From contig NC_072892.1 in NCBI RefSeq assembly GCF_027943255.1, positions 31,953,792-32,017,791 on the forward strand: 64,000 bases of DNA, read 5' to 3'. The notes beneath the pieces are model-generated. The model did not search any database, was not told the origin of the DNA, and saw nothing but the letters and a program-made list of their open reading frames with translations. Positions 46,842-59,159 of this stretch are shown one piece after another. The DNA is from Anastrepha obliqua. Its lineage: Eukaryota > Arthropoda > Insecta > Diptera > Tephritidae. The translations under genes and the position numbers were made by a program. Position 1 is the stretch's first letter. Every line of letters starts with the position of its first letter.

Positions 46842-47470
46842 CTGTAAGGAAATTATATACAATAATATAAAAAAATATTTTTAATAATTTTACATAACTA
46901 CATATTTTAACAATGCGATTTTTCGAAATATGGCAAATTTGTTTAACTTGTTTGATATGTGAAACATAAAGTTATTGCTGAAATCGTGTATTCTTTCAGA
47001 TACATATTTATGCATGTAAGTAAATGTGTCACAAAAGATTTTTAGGTCAAAGTGCAAACCTGCAATTATTCTATTCTATGTGAGTAAAAAGTGTCGTAGG
47101 TCTACTTTCTGAACGATTAATTTTACATAACTTGGCACAGTTATCGCTTTACGACACCAAAGCTAATTCAGATAGAGAGACTATAAATAGTTAAGAGCAT
47201 TATCGTTAAATATTGGCGAAATAATAAATAATATCATTAATAAGACTATCCTACTCAGGTTACTTAACACGAATCAACGCACACAATAATGAAAAAAAAG
47301 TATCCAGGTGCAACTTTGCTGAAGACAGTAACAGTCCAGTCCACAGGGTGTGATTTAGGGAGGATAAATTTTTAAAATGTTGCGCGAAAGTACTTCAAAT
47401 ATAATTTTTGTGCTCAGACATAGAAAATCAAATTTAAAGAGAATTTTTTCTGTAGTACATTTTAACCCTC
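46842..47470. other. PHRF1-like upstream intron, nothing recognised
   Basis: AT-rich sequence upstream of the exon ending at 46841, with an acceptor (CCTTACAG) at the boundary. No further exon or repeat is recognised here. Confidence 0.4.
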
Positions 47471-47479
47471 TACATCCTG

Positions 47480-48150
47480 CTTAAATGTATTGAAGTTGAA
47501 TATCTCCAAAACATCGATTCATCGCACTTTAACTTATCATTTGGGCTTACGGAAGGTATGTGGACTGAGGACCAAAAATTACTCAGAATTTAACAGTCGA
47601 AAGACTTCTTTTAAAACATTGTAACTGGTGATGAAATGTGATGTTTCCAACATGAACCGTCAAAGTGCCGAATAGAAGGTCCCAGACGAGCCAACACCCA
47701 CAAAATCGCGTTTGGAGAAGTCAAAAATCAAGTCGAAGCTCATTTGTTTTTACGATTCCCAAGGAATTGTCAATTTGGGAATTCGTGCCAACGGGCCACA
47801 CCGTCAATGCAATTCTGGGCGTTTTGAAGCGCTTGTTGCAACGCATTCGTCGAAGAAGAAGCTGGTGCTTATTGCATGATAATGCACCATCTCGTCGATC
47901 CACTCTTGTGACTGATTTTTTGACTAGAAATCGCCAATCAATCACTCACCGTATTCGCCTGATATGGCTTCCTGTGTCTTCTACCTATTCGGAAAATTCG
48001 GCCATGAAAGGAAAACGTTTTTGCGTGCGTAGAGACCATCCAAAAGGCTTGTACCGACATCCCGAAGGACATTCCGGTCAATGACTTGAACAAAACTCCT
48101 GCCGTTTCTATTTTAGCTCAGTCTTGTTTATTTTGGACTTCACCTGTATA
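47480..48150 (+). mobile_element. Mariner transposase fragment
   Basis: Shifting frames read TGDEM-CFQHEPSK, FVPTGHTVNAILGVLKRLLQ, CLLHDNAPSRRSTLVTDFLT, and AIQKACTDIPKDIPVNDLNK: the catalytic half of a D34D mariner different from the one at 45170. The N-terminal third is missing and several frameshifts are present. A terminus may lie near 48145 (TTGGACTTCACCTGTATA). Confidence 0.8.
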
Positions 48151-48229
48151 TCTAACACCTAATTACTGAGAAAGGCTAATCAATCCGATGTGGTTATTAA
48201 AATCCGCAGAAGGAAATGACAATAGATTG

Positions 48230-48475
48230 GCCACACCCTGAGGGAGAGTGACGATAACATTGCCAAATAGGCGCTGCGGTGGAGTCCCTTCCAACAGGCA
48301 GGACGAAATATAGGCAGAGCATGAACCACCTGGCGGAGTTCAACGGAGGCTGAAATAAGGTCTTTCAATAAGACTTGGAATGAACTAAGAGCCCTTGCAC
48401 AAAACCGTGTTCGATGGTGAAGAGAAAGAGAGGGAGTCGATGCCCTATGTTTCAACTAGGAGTTACGAGGATCCT
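48230..48475 (+). mobile_element. Non-LTR retrotransposon 3' end
   Basis: The frame reads KTWNELRALAQNRVRW, followed by a few residues and a VDALC-like ending: the extreme C-terminus of a fly LINE ORF2. It stops at an ATAT-rich tail near 48478-48495. Confidence 0.6.
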
Positions 48476-49616
48476 CTATATATTTATATAATACACATTT
48501 TAAGTATGCAGTTTTATAGCCCATTAAATTTTAGTGTAATTTTGAAGACATTGAACTGCGTTGATTTTTCTATACGATGTTGAGAATTTTCTCCATATAA
48601 GGCCTCCCAGAGGTTTTGGGTGCGAATCCCACGTAAAGCACGGTCATCGCACTTTTCCAAATTTACCTACTTTCCCTGTTTCTAAAAACAAAAACCCCAA
48701 AAACTTATCCTTCCCATCCTTACTCACGCACAATAGTCTGCGCATTATTTGCATTGTGGCAAGCAAAAAAAAAAAGAAAAATACACAGTTACACATTGCA
48801 TCAGTGGCGCCAGCAAGAGGAAGCGGGCGACCGCGGCAATAGCGCAGACACATGGAATTTAGCGAAGCCCTCAGTAATCTGTGCGATCCTTCTGCCAGAT
48901 AAATATGAAACACAGATGACGCTCCAAGCAGTACTAAGGCGTTGTTCCCAAGCAACGACAAGTGGGCATTCTCACTACTTAGGACTGGTAGCGGCAGGCT
49001 AATCACCTACCCTGTCAGAAATCAAAACAGATTAACGAAGCCAACGCAAGGCTGAGTCTTGTCGAGGCCCTATGCTCCCCAGAGGAGTGAACAAGGAAAA
49101 ACAAAGACTTCTAAAAAATAAACACTATCATATCCGAATTTTATTGTAAAACCTTTGGAAATGAGTTTGAAGTGAAATTATTGGAGGTTTTTCAAACTAT
49201 TTCTTCTTAAAAAAATCGGTACAGAGCTTGGTATAACAACATTTTCTTCCAGTTATAGTAGGTACTTATATTATATAAACACAAATAAAATCACAAAACT
49301 ATACACGCACGAAATTCAGCGCTGTTTCTCGCATCTCCTCTGCGATACAAAATTTTGATTAGAGCCGATCGGAATCAGCTTTACGCTCGGCGTTCAGCGT
49401 CAAGTTGAGGATGCGCAGTCTAATTGAGACAATCTGTGAAGTACACTGAAGCAATATGTAAGAGGACAAATGGTTATTTCATCTAGCTCTCTTTTCAATG
49501 CTTCAGAAATTGAATAGAAAATCATTTCTATGATAAAAAATTTTAAATCTCTATTTCTCTCTCTATTTTATAAGAACCAAAAAGAAAAAATTGGACAGTT
49601 ACAGAAGTATGATATA
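48476..49616. other. Unassigned, repeat-like
   Basis: 48600-49090 is more GC-rich than its surroundings and includes TGGGTGCGAATCCCACG and GAGGCCCTATGCTCCCCAG. It looks like part of a dispersed retroelement, but I cannot name it. 49090-49616 is AT-rich with nothing recognised. Confidence 0.35.
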
Positions 49617-50858
49617 CAGGATCCGACACTCGAAGTGTAACCAACTTCAGACCGCTCGCTGTCTGTTAGTCAGCTAAATGACAGTCCAAAGTATTGTTTA
49701 CAAGCGCGCGGAGGCATTTTGCCGAGAGTAAACGTGTAAAGAGAAAATCAGTAATGGATCTCAAACGTAATAGTGTGATTGCATTATATTTGGCTGGAAA
49801 ATTACAACAATAGCTGGGTTCGTGAGCTCGAGCAACTTAAAGTAAATAAAGTTTTTGTTTATCGCACCATTACTCGTTACAATGATACTGGTAGCATCGC
49901 GAAACGTCATGGAGGTGGTCATCAAAAGACTGCACGTCTCGTGGAATGCTTCCAAAAGTAAAGAAGCGACTTGAGCGAAATCACCGACGAAGTGCCAATC
50001 AAATGGCGAAAGAACTGAAAATATCTAACCGTAGCATCTGCCACATACTGAAAAATGATCTGAAAGTCAAGCCTTACAACATCCACGAAGTGCATGATCT
50101 CACACAAAAGCAGTAAAGCGGCACCAAGTCAGACTTGAGAGAGCGAAGGAGTTGCTTCGCTTGGCCGAAAGCGGTCAAATTCTGAACATTGTGTTTTCTG
50201 ATGAGAAAATTTTTCAAATTGAGCAATTCGCAAACTCCCAAAACGATAGGGTTTATTTGAGCGACCGTTCATACGAGAATTTGAGTCATCGATTGGCCAC
50301 CAGGAGGTAGCACCCGCCACAAGTAATGGTTTGGGCCACTGTAACCACATACGGGTGCTCTCCAATCGTTCATCGAGCCTGGCGTCAATGTAAATTCGAA
50401 AATATTCTGGATATTGCTTTGAAGCCGGGGGCAGAAACACATTTCGGTGGCAAATCATGGGCGTTTCAACAGGACTTGGCACCGTCTCACAAAGCTCAAG
50501 TGAACCAAGAATAGCTAAAAAACAACGTTCCGAATTTCATAACGTCCACACAATGGCTCTCAAATTCATCAGACGCGAATCCGATGGATTTTTCTCTTTG
50601 GGCTAGGCTCGAGGCGCTGAAAAAAGCCATTGCCCGCGAGTGGGCCAAAATACCTGCAAGTCACATTCGGGCAGGTTGCGATTCGTTTCTGGACCATCTC
50701 AAGGCCATAGTCAAGGCAAAAGGTGGTCATATCGCGCAAAAGTAAATTGATTTTTAATTTTGTATTATTTTCTTATTTACTTTGAATTGAATAAAAGTAG
50801 TTTTCCAAACTAAATTTATGACCTTCTTAATTGGTTACACTTTAAGTGCCGGACCCTG
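49617..50858 (+). mobile_element. maT/D37D mariner-like element, copy 1
   Basis: 1242 bp between TA dinucleotides. The inverted ends are CAGGATCCGACACTCGAAGT and, reversed, CAGGGTCCGGCACTTAAAGT. The transposase frame starts at 49754 (MDLKRNSVIALYLAG) and includes VFSDEKIFQIEQFANSQNDR, PPQVMVWATV, QQDLAPSHKAQVNQE and NPMDFSLWARLEALKKAI. Counting from the D of QQD to the D of NPMD gives 37 residues, the maT/D37D signature. Stops and frameshifts (for example TAG near 49811, TAG in the NQE-LKN segment near 50514) make it inactive. Confidence 0.88.
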
Positions 50859-51394
50859 TAGTATCTTGTTGTAGTCAAAACACTCTCACGCAGAACTTCA
50901 CAAGTAAGGCCAACAGATGTTTTACTATCATAGAGAATATACATATATAGTTTCCTATGGTTCCGCGAGGGAGCAAAGGGCCCCAATAATCTTCCTCCAT
51001 TCGCCTCTATCAAAAGAAACCTTCGTCTGCTCGTTCCAAAAGAATACTGTTCAACAAACAACGTGCGCGATAAGGGATTCACATCTTGTTATCTGCGTAA
51101 CGCCGTCGTAGAAATGAAAGACGCTACGCGAGCTGTGTGAAGCGAACTGGCTGAGTAGGAATCGATTGAGCTGCTGGCTGATCGATAGAGAAACGTCCGA
51201 CAATTCTTAGCAGAAATATTCTAAAATTCAGACGCTTTCTTGTAAGAAAGAAAGAAAAGTGCCTGGTTATTGACATTTAGAGAACAGTTTTAACTTTCGC
51301 GATGGTTACTGCAGTATAAGACACAGAGAAGACAATGATATCCCAATGGGCAATATGGGCTACACTCAGACCGATTTCCCATTGTAATGCCGTA

Positions 51395-51660
51395 ATTTGT
51401 TTCAACCTCTTCTAATGATCGGTTGAATAGGCTCAGAATCGTATCTTCCTTTTTTCATCCTGAATTCATGCGTCTGCACGCCTAGCCTATCTAGATGTCC
51501 GGTTATAACAGAAATTAGTGCGCCAAGACTATGATTACTTTGGTTCAGCAGAGATTCTGTGCGTTTAGAATTAAGAGTCGGCCACAAATGCCGGAGAACT
51601 TTGCTGGTAGGCTCGTGACGCCATCTTTTGTTCTCTACTCTTACAAATTTCACAAAATTA
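51395..51660 (-). mobile_element. LINE C-terminal fragment
   Basis: The minus strand reads RWRHEPTSKVLRHLWPTLNS, KRTESLLNQSNHSLGALISV and ITGHLDRLGVQTHEF: the segment after RNase H in I/R1-type LINEs, related to the tail of the fragment at 34050-35000. Truncated on both sides. Confidence 0.7.
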
Positions 51661-51728
51661 AGTAACTATTGTATAATAAATAAAGGTAATAAAGCGTATA
51701 CGTAAAGCTATGTGTAGTTCATCGATCT

Positions 51729-51860
51729 TCGTAGTCGGCATAAAACTGTAGGTATCTCAATTTATGGAACAATATCAAGACGCACACCACTAATAGGATG
51801 AGGAGCTCGGCCAAACACTTAGCAGAAGTGTAAGCCTTAATTATTTATTTTTTTATTTTA
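51729..51860 (+). mobile_element. tRNA-derived SINE, 5'-truncated
   Basis: Only the last ~130 bases are present: GTAGTCGGCATAAAACTGTA through ATCAAGACGCACACCAC to a TTATTTATTTT tail. Confidence 0.75.
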
Positions 51861-51984
51861 GTTCATAGACCTTAAAATTCTCTCGATGTCGTAATGGGAA
51901 ATGACTTAGCTATCTCGTTAAAAGATGTGGGGCTTTTCATGATTACCATGGAAGTTATCGACTGCTTTGTGAAATATTTTATAA

Positions 51985-52445
51985 CCCACTTGACTTTCAG
52001 TGAAAATGCAGATATCCGTAGTGAAAAGATTTCAAAGGTGAGCTCTGTAACAGACCGTTATTCGGCTCTGAGCGAATTTGACAGAATCAGCTGGTTGGCT
52101 GACCTCACTCGAGATGAGTTTACAAAAAAACTGAGATGGTGTTGGTGGCTTACGAAAAAATTAGCCAGTGACACTTCGTTGCTATCTGCGAAACGACTGA
52201 TTGGGCGAGTGTGTGAATATGTGTGAAATTATCGTAAAGTTTTCAGTAGGAAATAAGATAATGTTAGTGTTATACGAAAACAAATCAACACAACCTTCGC
52301 TCATGTTGATTCGTTGCCGTCTGAGCAACGACTGATTGGACGAGTGTGTCAATACATGTAAAATGATCGTGCAGAACTCGGTTGCCGAATACCCAAGTGA
52401 CGTGGCAGCAAAGTTCCTCTCATAGTTTTCTTTTTCACCGTAGCT
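51985..52445 (+). repeat. GGTGAAAA-ended repeat, copy 3
   Basis: It contains GTGAAAAGATTTCAAAGGTG, GAGCTCTGTAACAGACCGTT, ACAGAATCAGCTGGTTGGCT, GAACTCGGTTGCCGAATACC and ends TTCTTTTTCACCGTAG. It is the same family as 28395-28945 (opposite strand) and 37578-38045. A partial internal duplication is visible (GACTGATTGG-CGAGTGTGT occurs twice, near 52196 and 52330). Confidence 0.65.
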
Positions 52446-52737
52446 ACTAGTAATCTATCATCCTTGGCAGATACCATCTCCGAGTAACGCGTCAGTAACT
52501 GTATCATTGCCACGGACTTAACTATTGCCATATTTCATCCGAACAGATATTGCGAAATCTTTTTTGACTTCTGAAAATAACCTCAATGTTATGCCAACAA
52601 TAATAAGTGCACCAAATTTTTACTCGGGTAATTCATTGAAAGGTTAGAGTGACAAACTTAAATTAAAAACAAATGGTTTGTGTTAGGTGTGGTTGCTGTC
52701 CGATTTCAATAATTTGCAAAAACATAATTTTTATAAT

Positions 52738-52985
52738 TGGCGCTTACACCTTTTATTGGGTATTTGGCCTAGCTCCTTCTCCTAGTTGTGGTGGCCATTT
52801 TGATGCTGTCCTACAAATGTGAACGGCTGATGGTTTTATGAGGAGTTTTTTCATGGCAGAAATACATGCACTCGGAGGTTTGCCGTTGCCGGCCGAGAAG
52901 TGACCGCTTTTAGAAAAACTGTTTCTATCATTTGGTGTTTCGAGTCTGGGCACTGCCGAATGATAGTCACGCACCAGCCAAAAAT
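52738..52985 (-). mobile_element. tRNA-derived SINE, reverse orientation, diverged
   Basis: On the minus strand, GGCTGGTGCGTGACTATCAT, then the body with GCAACGGCAAACCTCCGAGT and a GTGTAAGCGCCAATTAT tail. Part of the tRNA-like head is lost. Confidence 0.8.
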
Positions 52986-53084
52986 ATTGTAGTTCGAGAA
53001 ATTGGTCTGTTCAAACGATAATATTCCTGCTGATCTGAAGAGCTGAACAGTATCCTTGGCTAATTTACTTATACGAGGGTTGCC

Positions 53085-54480
53085 TTTTATATTTTGCGCC
53101 TTTGTAACACCATGTATGATGAGTTACATTTTTAAGGAAAAGTTTGGAATTTTTTTAGCATAGAATTACATATGTATAACGTTTTCACTTAGGAGCTTTT
53201 TTGTTCTTTTTTCAGTGAGATGAAAAATTCATCTCGTACAAAAGAAAAGATGGTATTAACTTATGATAATTTTCGTGGAAGGATTTACCACCTGGATTAA
53301 AAAAATTCCAGAACAACAACCAGGTGATGTTTTAAGTCCACTGATTTGAATTCGTTTTTGTTTGTTTGTTGCCACATCTGGATTAACATTCCTACCGAAA
53401 CTGTATCGCCATTGCTTGACATTTGCAAAATTTACGCCATCTTAAGTAAATCTACCTATGCACGGGTGTTCGATTTTTAGTTTTAAAAATTGATTTCATC
53501 CTCCATCGAGGATGGCGGACTTAGTGGCAGACCGTCGATATCGAAAACTGATGGAAATATCAATCAAGTGAAAGAAAAGTCGATCAATAACCGCAAATTA
53601 ACCTTCGGAGAACTGGCAGATGATTTAAACATTGGTTATGGACCTACTCTGGACATTGTAGTTTGAGATTTGGATTTGCGCCGTGTTGCTGTAAACTTTG
53701 TCACAAAGGACCTAAATTTCATGCAAAAAAAAGAGACCGCGTAATATAGCTAAAGATAGGATTTCCAAGGCGGAATCCCACCCAACATTCATCAAAAGCA
53801 TAATTACTGGAGACGAGATGTGGGTTTCTGAGTGCGACATTAAGCGAGTGAGTGGCGAGTTTCGTATGAACCAAGACCAAAAAAAAATACATTCACCGGT
53901 ATTGTACAACACGAATGTTTGCCAGAAGCTTAGACAATTAACAATGACTATTTAAGCATTATGAGACGCTTTCGTGAAACAATTCGCCAAAAAAGAACGG
54001 AGAAAGGACAACGAGTTCCAACGTGGCCGTCGATCCTTTCAAATTTTGAGAAGACCGTCCAAAAACGGCTTGATAACGCAAGATCTTCATAAGACACATC
54101 GCAAGAAAGAGGCATCCTTGGTCATGTCGCACCAGTACACCTAGAGAAACTCAAAACACAACCATTTGTTTACCAGAAGATTTGGGAGAATTAAGGACAA
54201 CCAACCGCCGAAGACGAATCATCTTTCACACATCTGAGCTCACAAGAGAGAGTTTATGAGCACTCAAAAGTTCAAATCAATGGGCCATCCCGCTTTACAG
54301 CCCTGCTTTGGTACCTTAGGATTTCTTTTTGTTCTCGAACATCAAAAATAAAATGTGAGGTTAACGTTTTTCAAGCCGTTGAAACCTTTAAACAGCTCGT
54401 TTTGGAGGTATTCACTTCTCAGTCGTAAAAATGCTTAGAAAATTGATTCAAGCGAACGCAAAAGTGCATTGACTTCCAAG
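53085..54480 (+). mobile_element. Mariner relic
   Basis: Broken frames read NRKLTFGELADDLNIGYGPT, ESHPTFIKSIITGDEMWVSE, SIMRRFRETIRQKRTE. The TGDEMW block marks the first catalytic aspartate; the HDNAP region is mostly lost. The left end near GAGGGTTGCCTTTTATATTT (53088) looks like a mariner terminus. Strongly decayed. Confidence 0.7.
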
Positions 54481-54654
54481 GAAAATATTTTGAAAATCAA
54501 TGAAGCCATTTTCATTATTATTTTAAATATTGAAGCCGAACCATATCAGTTGCTTCTTTGGAGCAGTTAACAGGTTACAACAATTTTGCTCAAAATATTA
54601 TTTTGTGGATGTGGCGCGTTCTTCTCATCTCAGAGCTCACGCTACCAAGCAACA

Positions 54655-54790
54655 CTGCCGGATCTAGAGTGCGGAAAATGCACGATTATTCTTAGGGTAG
54701 CCAATGAGATGGTGAAGGAAGAGACCGTTTGGTGTGGGGGTATTATTGGCCCACATATCTTCGAAAATGAAAATAGCAACAACGGATAAC
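54655..54790 (+). mobile_element. Small D41D mariner fragment
   Basis: The frame reads VKEETVWCGGIIGPHIFENE, matching the segment VTVWCGLWVGGITGPYLFKD of the element at 62673-63940. Confidence 0.55.
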
Positions 54791-55009
54791 AATCAACAGA
54801 GAGCGCTACAGACAAATGCTAATACATTTTTTTGCAGCACATTTGGAAGTGGATGAAACCTGATTTCAGCTACGTGCCACATTAATCATTCAGTTGCATA
54901 GTACTTTTAACCCTTAGTCGTTTCCACTACCATTGCTCTCTTTTTTGCTCGTCTCTTTTATTTTTTTTCGTGGATCGCTCTCTTCTCAGAGCTTCAACTT
55001 GTGTAGATA

Positions 55010-56146
55010 CAGGAACCGGAACTCGAAGTGTAACCAACTTCAGACCGCTCGCTGTCTGTTAGTCAGCTAAATGATAGTCCAGAGTATTGTTTACAAGCGC
55101 GCGGAAGCATTTTGTCGAGAGTAAACGTGAAAAAAGATCAGTAATGGATCTCAAACGTAATAGTGTGATTGCATTATATTTGGCTGGCAAAAAACAACCA
55201 GCGATTGTTCGTGAGCTCGAGCAACTTAAAGTAAATAAAGTTTTTGTTTATCGCACCATTACTCGTTACAATGTTGCTAGTAACATCGCGAAACGTCATG
55301 GAGGTGGTCATCAAAAGACTGCAACGTCTCGTGAAATGGTTCAAAAAGTGAAGAAGCGATTTGAGCGAAATCACCGACGAAGTGCCAATTAAATGGCGAA
55401 ATAACTCAAAATATCAGATCGTAGCATCCGCCGCATACTGAAAAATGATCGAAAAGTTAAGCATTACAAGATCCAAAAGACACATGATCTCACACCAAAG
55501 CAGTAAAGCGGCACCAAGTCAGACTTGGGAGAGCGAAGGAGTTACTTCGCTTGACCGAAAGCGGTAAATTTCCGAACATTGTGTTTTCTGATGAGAAAAA
55601 TTTTCAAATTGAGCAATTCGTAAACTCTCAAAACGATAGGTTTATTTGAGTCATCGATTGGCCACCAGGTGGCAGCACCCGCCACAGGTAATGGTTTGGG
55701 CCACTGTAACCGCAGATGGGTGTTCTCCAATCGTTTTCATCGAGCCTGGCGTCAAGGTAAATGCGAAAGTATTCTGGAGATTGCTTTGAAGACGTGGGCA
55801 GGCACACATTTCAGTGGCAGACCATGAACGTTTCAACAGGACTCGGCACCGTCTCACAAAGCTCGAGTGAACCAAGAATGGCTAAAGAACAACGTTCCGA
55901 ACTTCATAACGTCCACACAATGGCTCTCAAATTAATCAGCCGCGAATCCGATAGATTATTCTCTTTGGGCTAGTCTCGAGGCGCTGAAAAAAGCCGATGT
56001 CCGCGAGTGGGCTAAAATACCTGAAAGTCACATTCGGGCAGCTGACGATTCGTTTCTGAACCGTCTCAAGGCCATAGTCACGGCACATGTTTTACTTTGA
56101 ATTGATTACAAGTAATTTTCCAAACTAAATGTATGGGCCTATTAAT
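55010..56146 (+). mobile_element. maT/D37D mariner-like element, copy 2, right end lost
   Basis: The left end CAGGAACCGGAACTCGAAGT after TA. It is closely similar to copy 1 (49617-50858) along its whole length, starting with the shared GTGTAACCAACTTCAGACCG. The first frame (from 55144) is intact for 81 codons, better than copy 1, reaching FERNHRRSAN before TAA. Later stops and a gap near 55640 break the catalytic part. Similarity ends at TTAATTGGTT (56146), so the last ~25 bases of the inverted repeat are missing. Confidence 0.85.
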
Positions 56147-56386
56147 TGGTTGGCTTAGTGTAACTTTTTTCAAGTGAAATTTAACAGCTTGCAAATAGAG
56201 AAATTCTTGGTTCTGTGTGACGAAAAAGATAATATGGATTGCAGTGCCGCTGAAAGCGAATGCGAGGTGACTTCATCTAAGCCAGCCTTTTTGCAGGAAG
56301 ATGATTGTGATTCGAGTGCTGAAGGAAACGAGGGAGATCAAAGAACGTTGCGGCAGCGCATAACGCAGGAAAAGATGCCTGATTAA
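56147..56386 (+). other. Acidic open frame, unrecognised
   Basis: A frame at 56174-56386 reads MDCSAAESECEVTSSKPAFL, then DDCDSSAEGNEGDQRTLRQR. Acidic N-termini like this occur in piggyBac and other transposases, but no domain is visible and it ends at the TTAA target of the next element. It may be a transposon remnant. Confidence 0.3.
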
Positions 56387-57102
56387 GGCAGTAGTCTGCT
56401 TTAGAAGCCGAAAAAAAGCGTTTTTTTAGCAATTTTTTTTGAAAGGGAAGGAAATGATTGCGGTAAACGGAATTTTAAGACGATAGTGTACTATATTTAA
56501 GGTTTAAAAAACAATATTTATTTTTAAAAAATATTGAAATTTTTTAAAGTTGTAAGTATTTTTCTGGAGCGCCTGGAGTCTGCACTTGTAAATCGGTGCC
56601 GGTGATGGAGGTCGTGCGATGCATCTGAAACAGTCGAACCAAATTTTTTTTTAATTTTTATAAGTTTCTTTTCTTTATGAACTAAAAAAATACCGAAGAA
56701 GTTATAAAATTCCAAATTTTTTCGAAGAAAAAAAATTGACTTTAAGTTGCAAAACAAGTATTTAAATAATACTTTTGTCCAACTTTTTTAGTTCAAATAG
56801 AAGATAATTTAATACTGAAGCTAGATCACTTTGGTTTTTTCCGATCGGACATATATTCTTTTTGCTATCGCCGGCACCGTTTTCTAACACTTGTGAAAAT
56901 GAAAACTCGAGAAAACGCGCTTTAAAGTTCTGCCTGAGCATTCGCACCTGCTCGACGCTCGGCCACCAAAACTGCTCTAGCTTCGAAAATATGTCGAATT
57001 GGCCTCTGGAATTTTAAAGACATATTCTTGGATAGTTTTGGAAGAGATTTAAAACAAAACAAAAAAATCGATTTTTTGAAGCCTGTAAAGCAGACTACTG
57101 CC
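56387..57102. mobile_element. TTAA-flanked MITE, copy C
   Basis: 716 bp with inverted ends GGCAGTAGTCTGCTTTA on both sides (17 of 17) and TTAA on both flanks (56383-56386, 57103-57106). The inner motif GAGAAAACGCGCTTTAAAGT (56909-56928) matches copies A and B. No coding capacity. Confidence 0.9.
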
Positions 57103-57106
57103 TTAA

Positions 57107-57880
57107 ACAATGTTCAGTTTTTAAATTGAAAATAAACGGAAGGTTGGCGCAGAAAAAATCATTTGTGATGAGTACAAAGTAAAACTTTGCATGTTCTGTA
57201 CTGAGAATTCAATTTAAGTGTTTTTTATATTGTATAAGTAGAACAAAATTACCTTTCTATTTTTTTAATACCACAGCAGATTTTTACTTGTTGAAGTTTG
57301 GTTTAATTTTTTTGTTAAAAACTAGATGTGATATGGAAATGCAATCATAAAGTAAGTATTTTGGATTATTTATACAAATAAAACAAGAGGAAAACACAAA
57401 GTGCTTCGGTAATTTGGAATTGAAATAAAATGAGAATAATATTTTCACAATCAAGCACTTTTAGTACTTTTAGTGGCACAGCAGCTTCAAAATGACTTGT
57501 AAAACTATGGTAGCCGAGAACTGACTATCTTTAGTATGACATATAGAAAAAATCATTGGATATGAAAAGTGAAAAACAAACCAGCACACAGGTATAAAAA
57601 TACATATTTTTTTTTAACTTGGGATAGCAACAACATTCACATCGCTGAAATTGTGATATTTCTATAACCTGCACTCAAATTCTGATACTCTTTGTTAAGC
57701 GTAACTTAAAATTATACTCACTTAACTAATAAAAATATAATAAAAAAATATAAATCAGCAATTTTTGGTAAAGTAAAAAAGTTCGGTCCATTTTTCGCTA
57801 GATGTCTTTAGTGAGCCATATCCCTAATTAACGCGTTGCGTTTGGCGATGTCAGTTGACAGAAAATGTTGACAAAATCAT
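57107..57880. other. AT-rich, nothing recognised
   Basis: No reading frame or repeat can be supported in this interval. Confidence 0.4.
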
Positions 57881-57884
57881 GGAG

Positions 57885-58420
57885 TCGTCATCTGAGCTGT
57901 CCATCGTTCAGGAGCTGAAGAATAGCCATTAAACCATTTGCAAGTCGGCTGGTCTCAGCAAGACGCTACGACGCAAACGAGCCTTTCGAACCGAATTTAT
58001 GCCTGCGATTCTTCACTTAAACGGTCGATTCTATGTTGTCGGAATGTGTCGAATTCGTATCCGTTCAATGATTGTCACTTTAAGAGTATCACCCAAACAT
58101 GTTACTGGCAATATTTTATGATGTTAACGACAAAAGTCTCCAACTCTGGATTAACAGCTACCGCGAATGTTTTGCTTTATATTTCCTGTTGGAAGAAAAA
58201 CATCTAATATGGGCTGCTCTCAAGCACTTAATTCGGGCTCTACTGTCAGCAGCTGACTAGAATAAAGCATCAAATAGACAAAAAATTCAGAAATTGTGAT
58301 TAGGAAGGGTGATGTCTTGCATCAAGAAAACACGATGTACCAGAAGCTTCGAGAGGTTGGGTCGATATATAGTCCAGACCCGGCGCTAAGCAATTATCAC
58401 CGTTTCAAGTATTTTTATTG
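57885..58420 (+). mobile_element. Mariner relic fragments
   Basis: 58290-58415 reads RKGDVLHQENTMYQKLREVG then SIYSPDPALSNYHRFKYF, a decayed match to the HQDNARPH ... YSPDLAPSDYHLF region of mariner. Upstream 57880-58000 (SSELSIVQELKNS ...) is probably part of the same relic, but this is less certain. Confidence 0.55.
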
Positions 58421-59159
58421 AATTTTATTTATTTATTTATTCAATTTCATTGAATATACAAAACTCGCTTCAAGAGATGCTTGTGGAAATGAAAGAGGCT
58501 GACTTCTTGAATCGTCGAATAATGAAATTGTCTTCAAAAGTTATCAAACAAAATGGAACATATAAATCGAATAATTGCAAGTCTGTTAATTCCGTCCTCA
58601 AAACGAAGCGAAAACATGATCAGAACTTTTTACTTGACCCAATATTTGTTAAATACCTGACTTCGATACATTTTTACCATAAATTAAAAAAAAAAAACTT
58701 AATTGGCCTTGAGCTCATGAAAATCAGTATTATCTAAATTGTTATACCATAATATGTGCATATATACCATAAAACCAACAAAACAATATACAATACAGTG
58801 CTATCCCCGTAAACCGTATAGCCCGAAATGCGCGACCTTCCTGATTACTTGAGTGCTCGGATTATAGATGATGAATGACAGTATAAAAAATTTACAACAA
58901 AGTCTTGAGAATTACAAATTGATGAAGAAATTTAGCCTTTTTAGAAAATAACAATAAAAAAAACAGTAAACGTGCGGACCGAACTCTATATACCCGCGCA
59001 CATTTTAATGAAATTTAATTTGTACTGCCGATTTTTGTTTATTGGTTACCAACTTTCATGGATATGTAGAAGGTGATCAGATTATAGGTACTTTTTCCCA
59101 TAGTGGTTTTCTCGACAGATCACGCGTAATTACTGTCAAACTAAATTCATGATTTTTTT

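Noticed and set aside
58450..58737. 95-codon plus-strand frame (MNIQNSLQEMLVEMKEADF...)
   Set aside because: No recognisable domain, Lys/Asn-rich in AT-rich DNA beside a mariner relic; not enough to call a gene.
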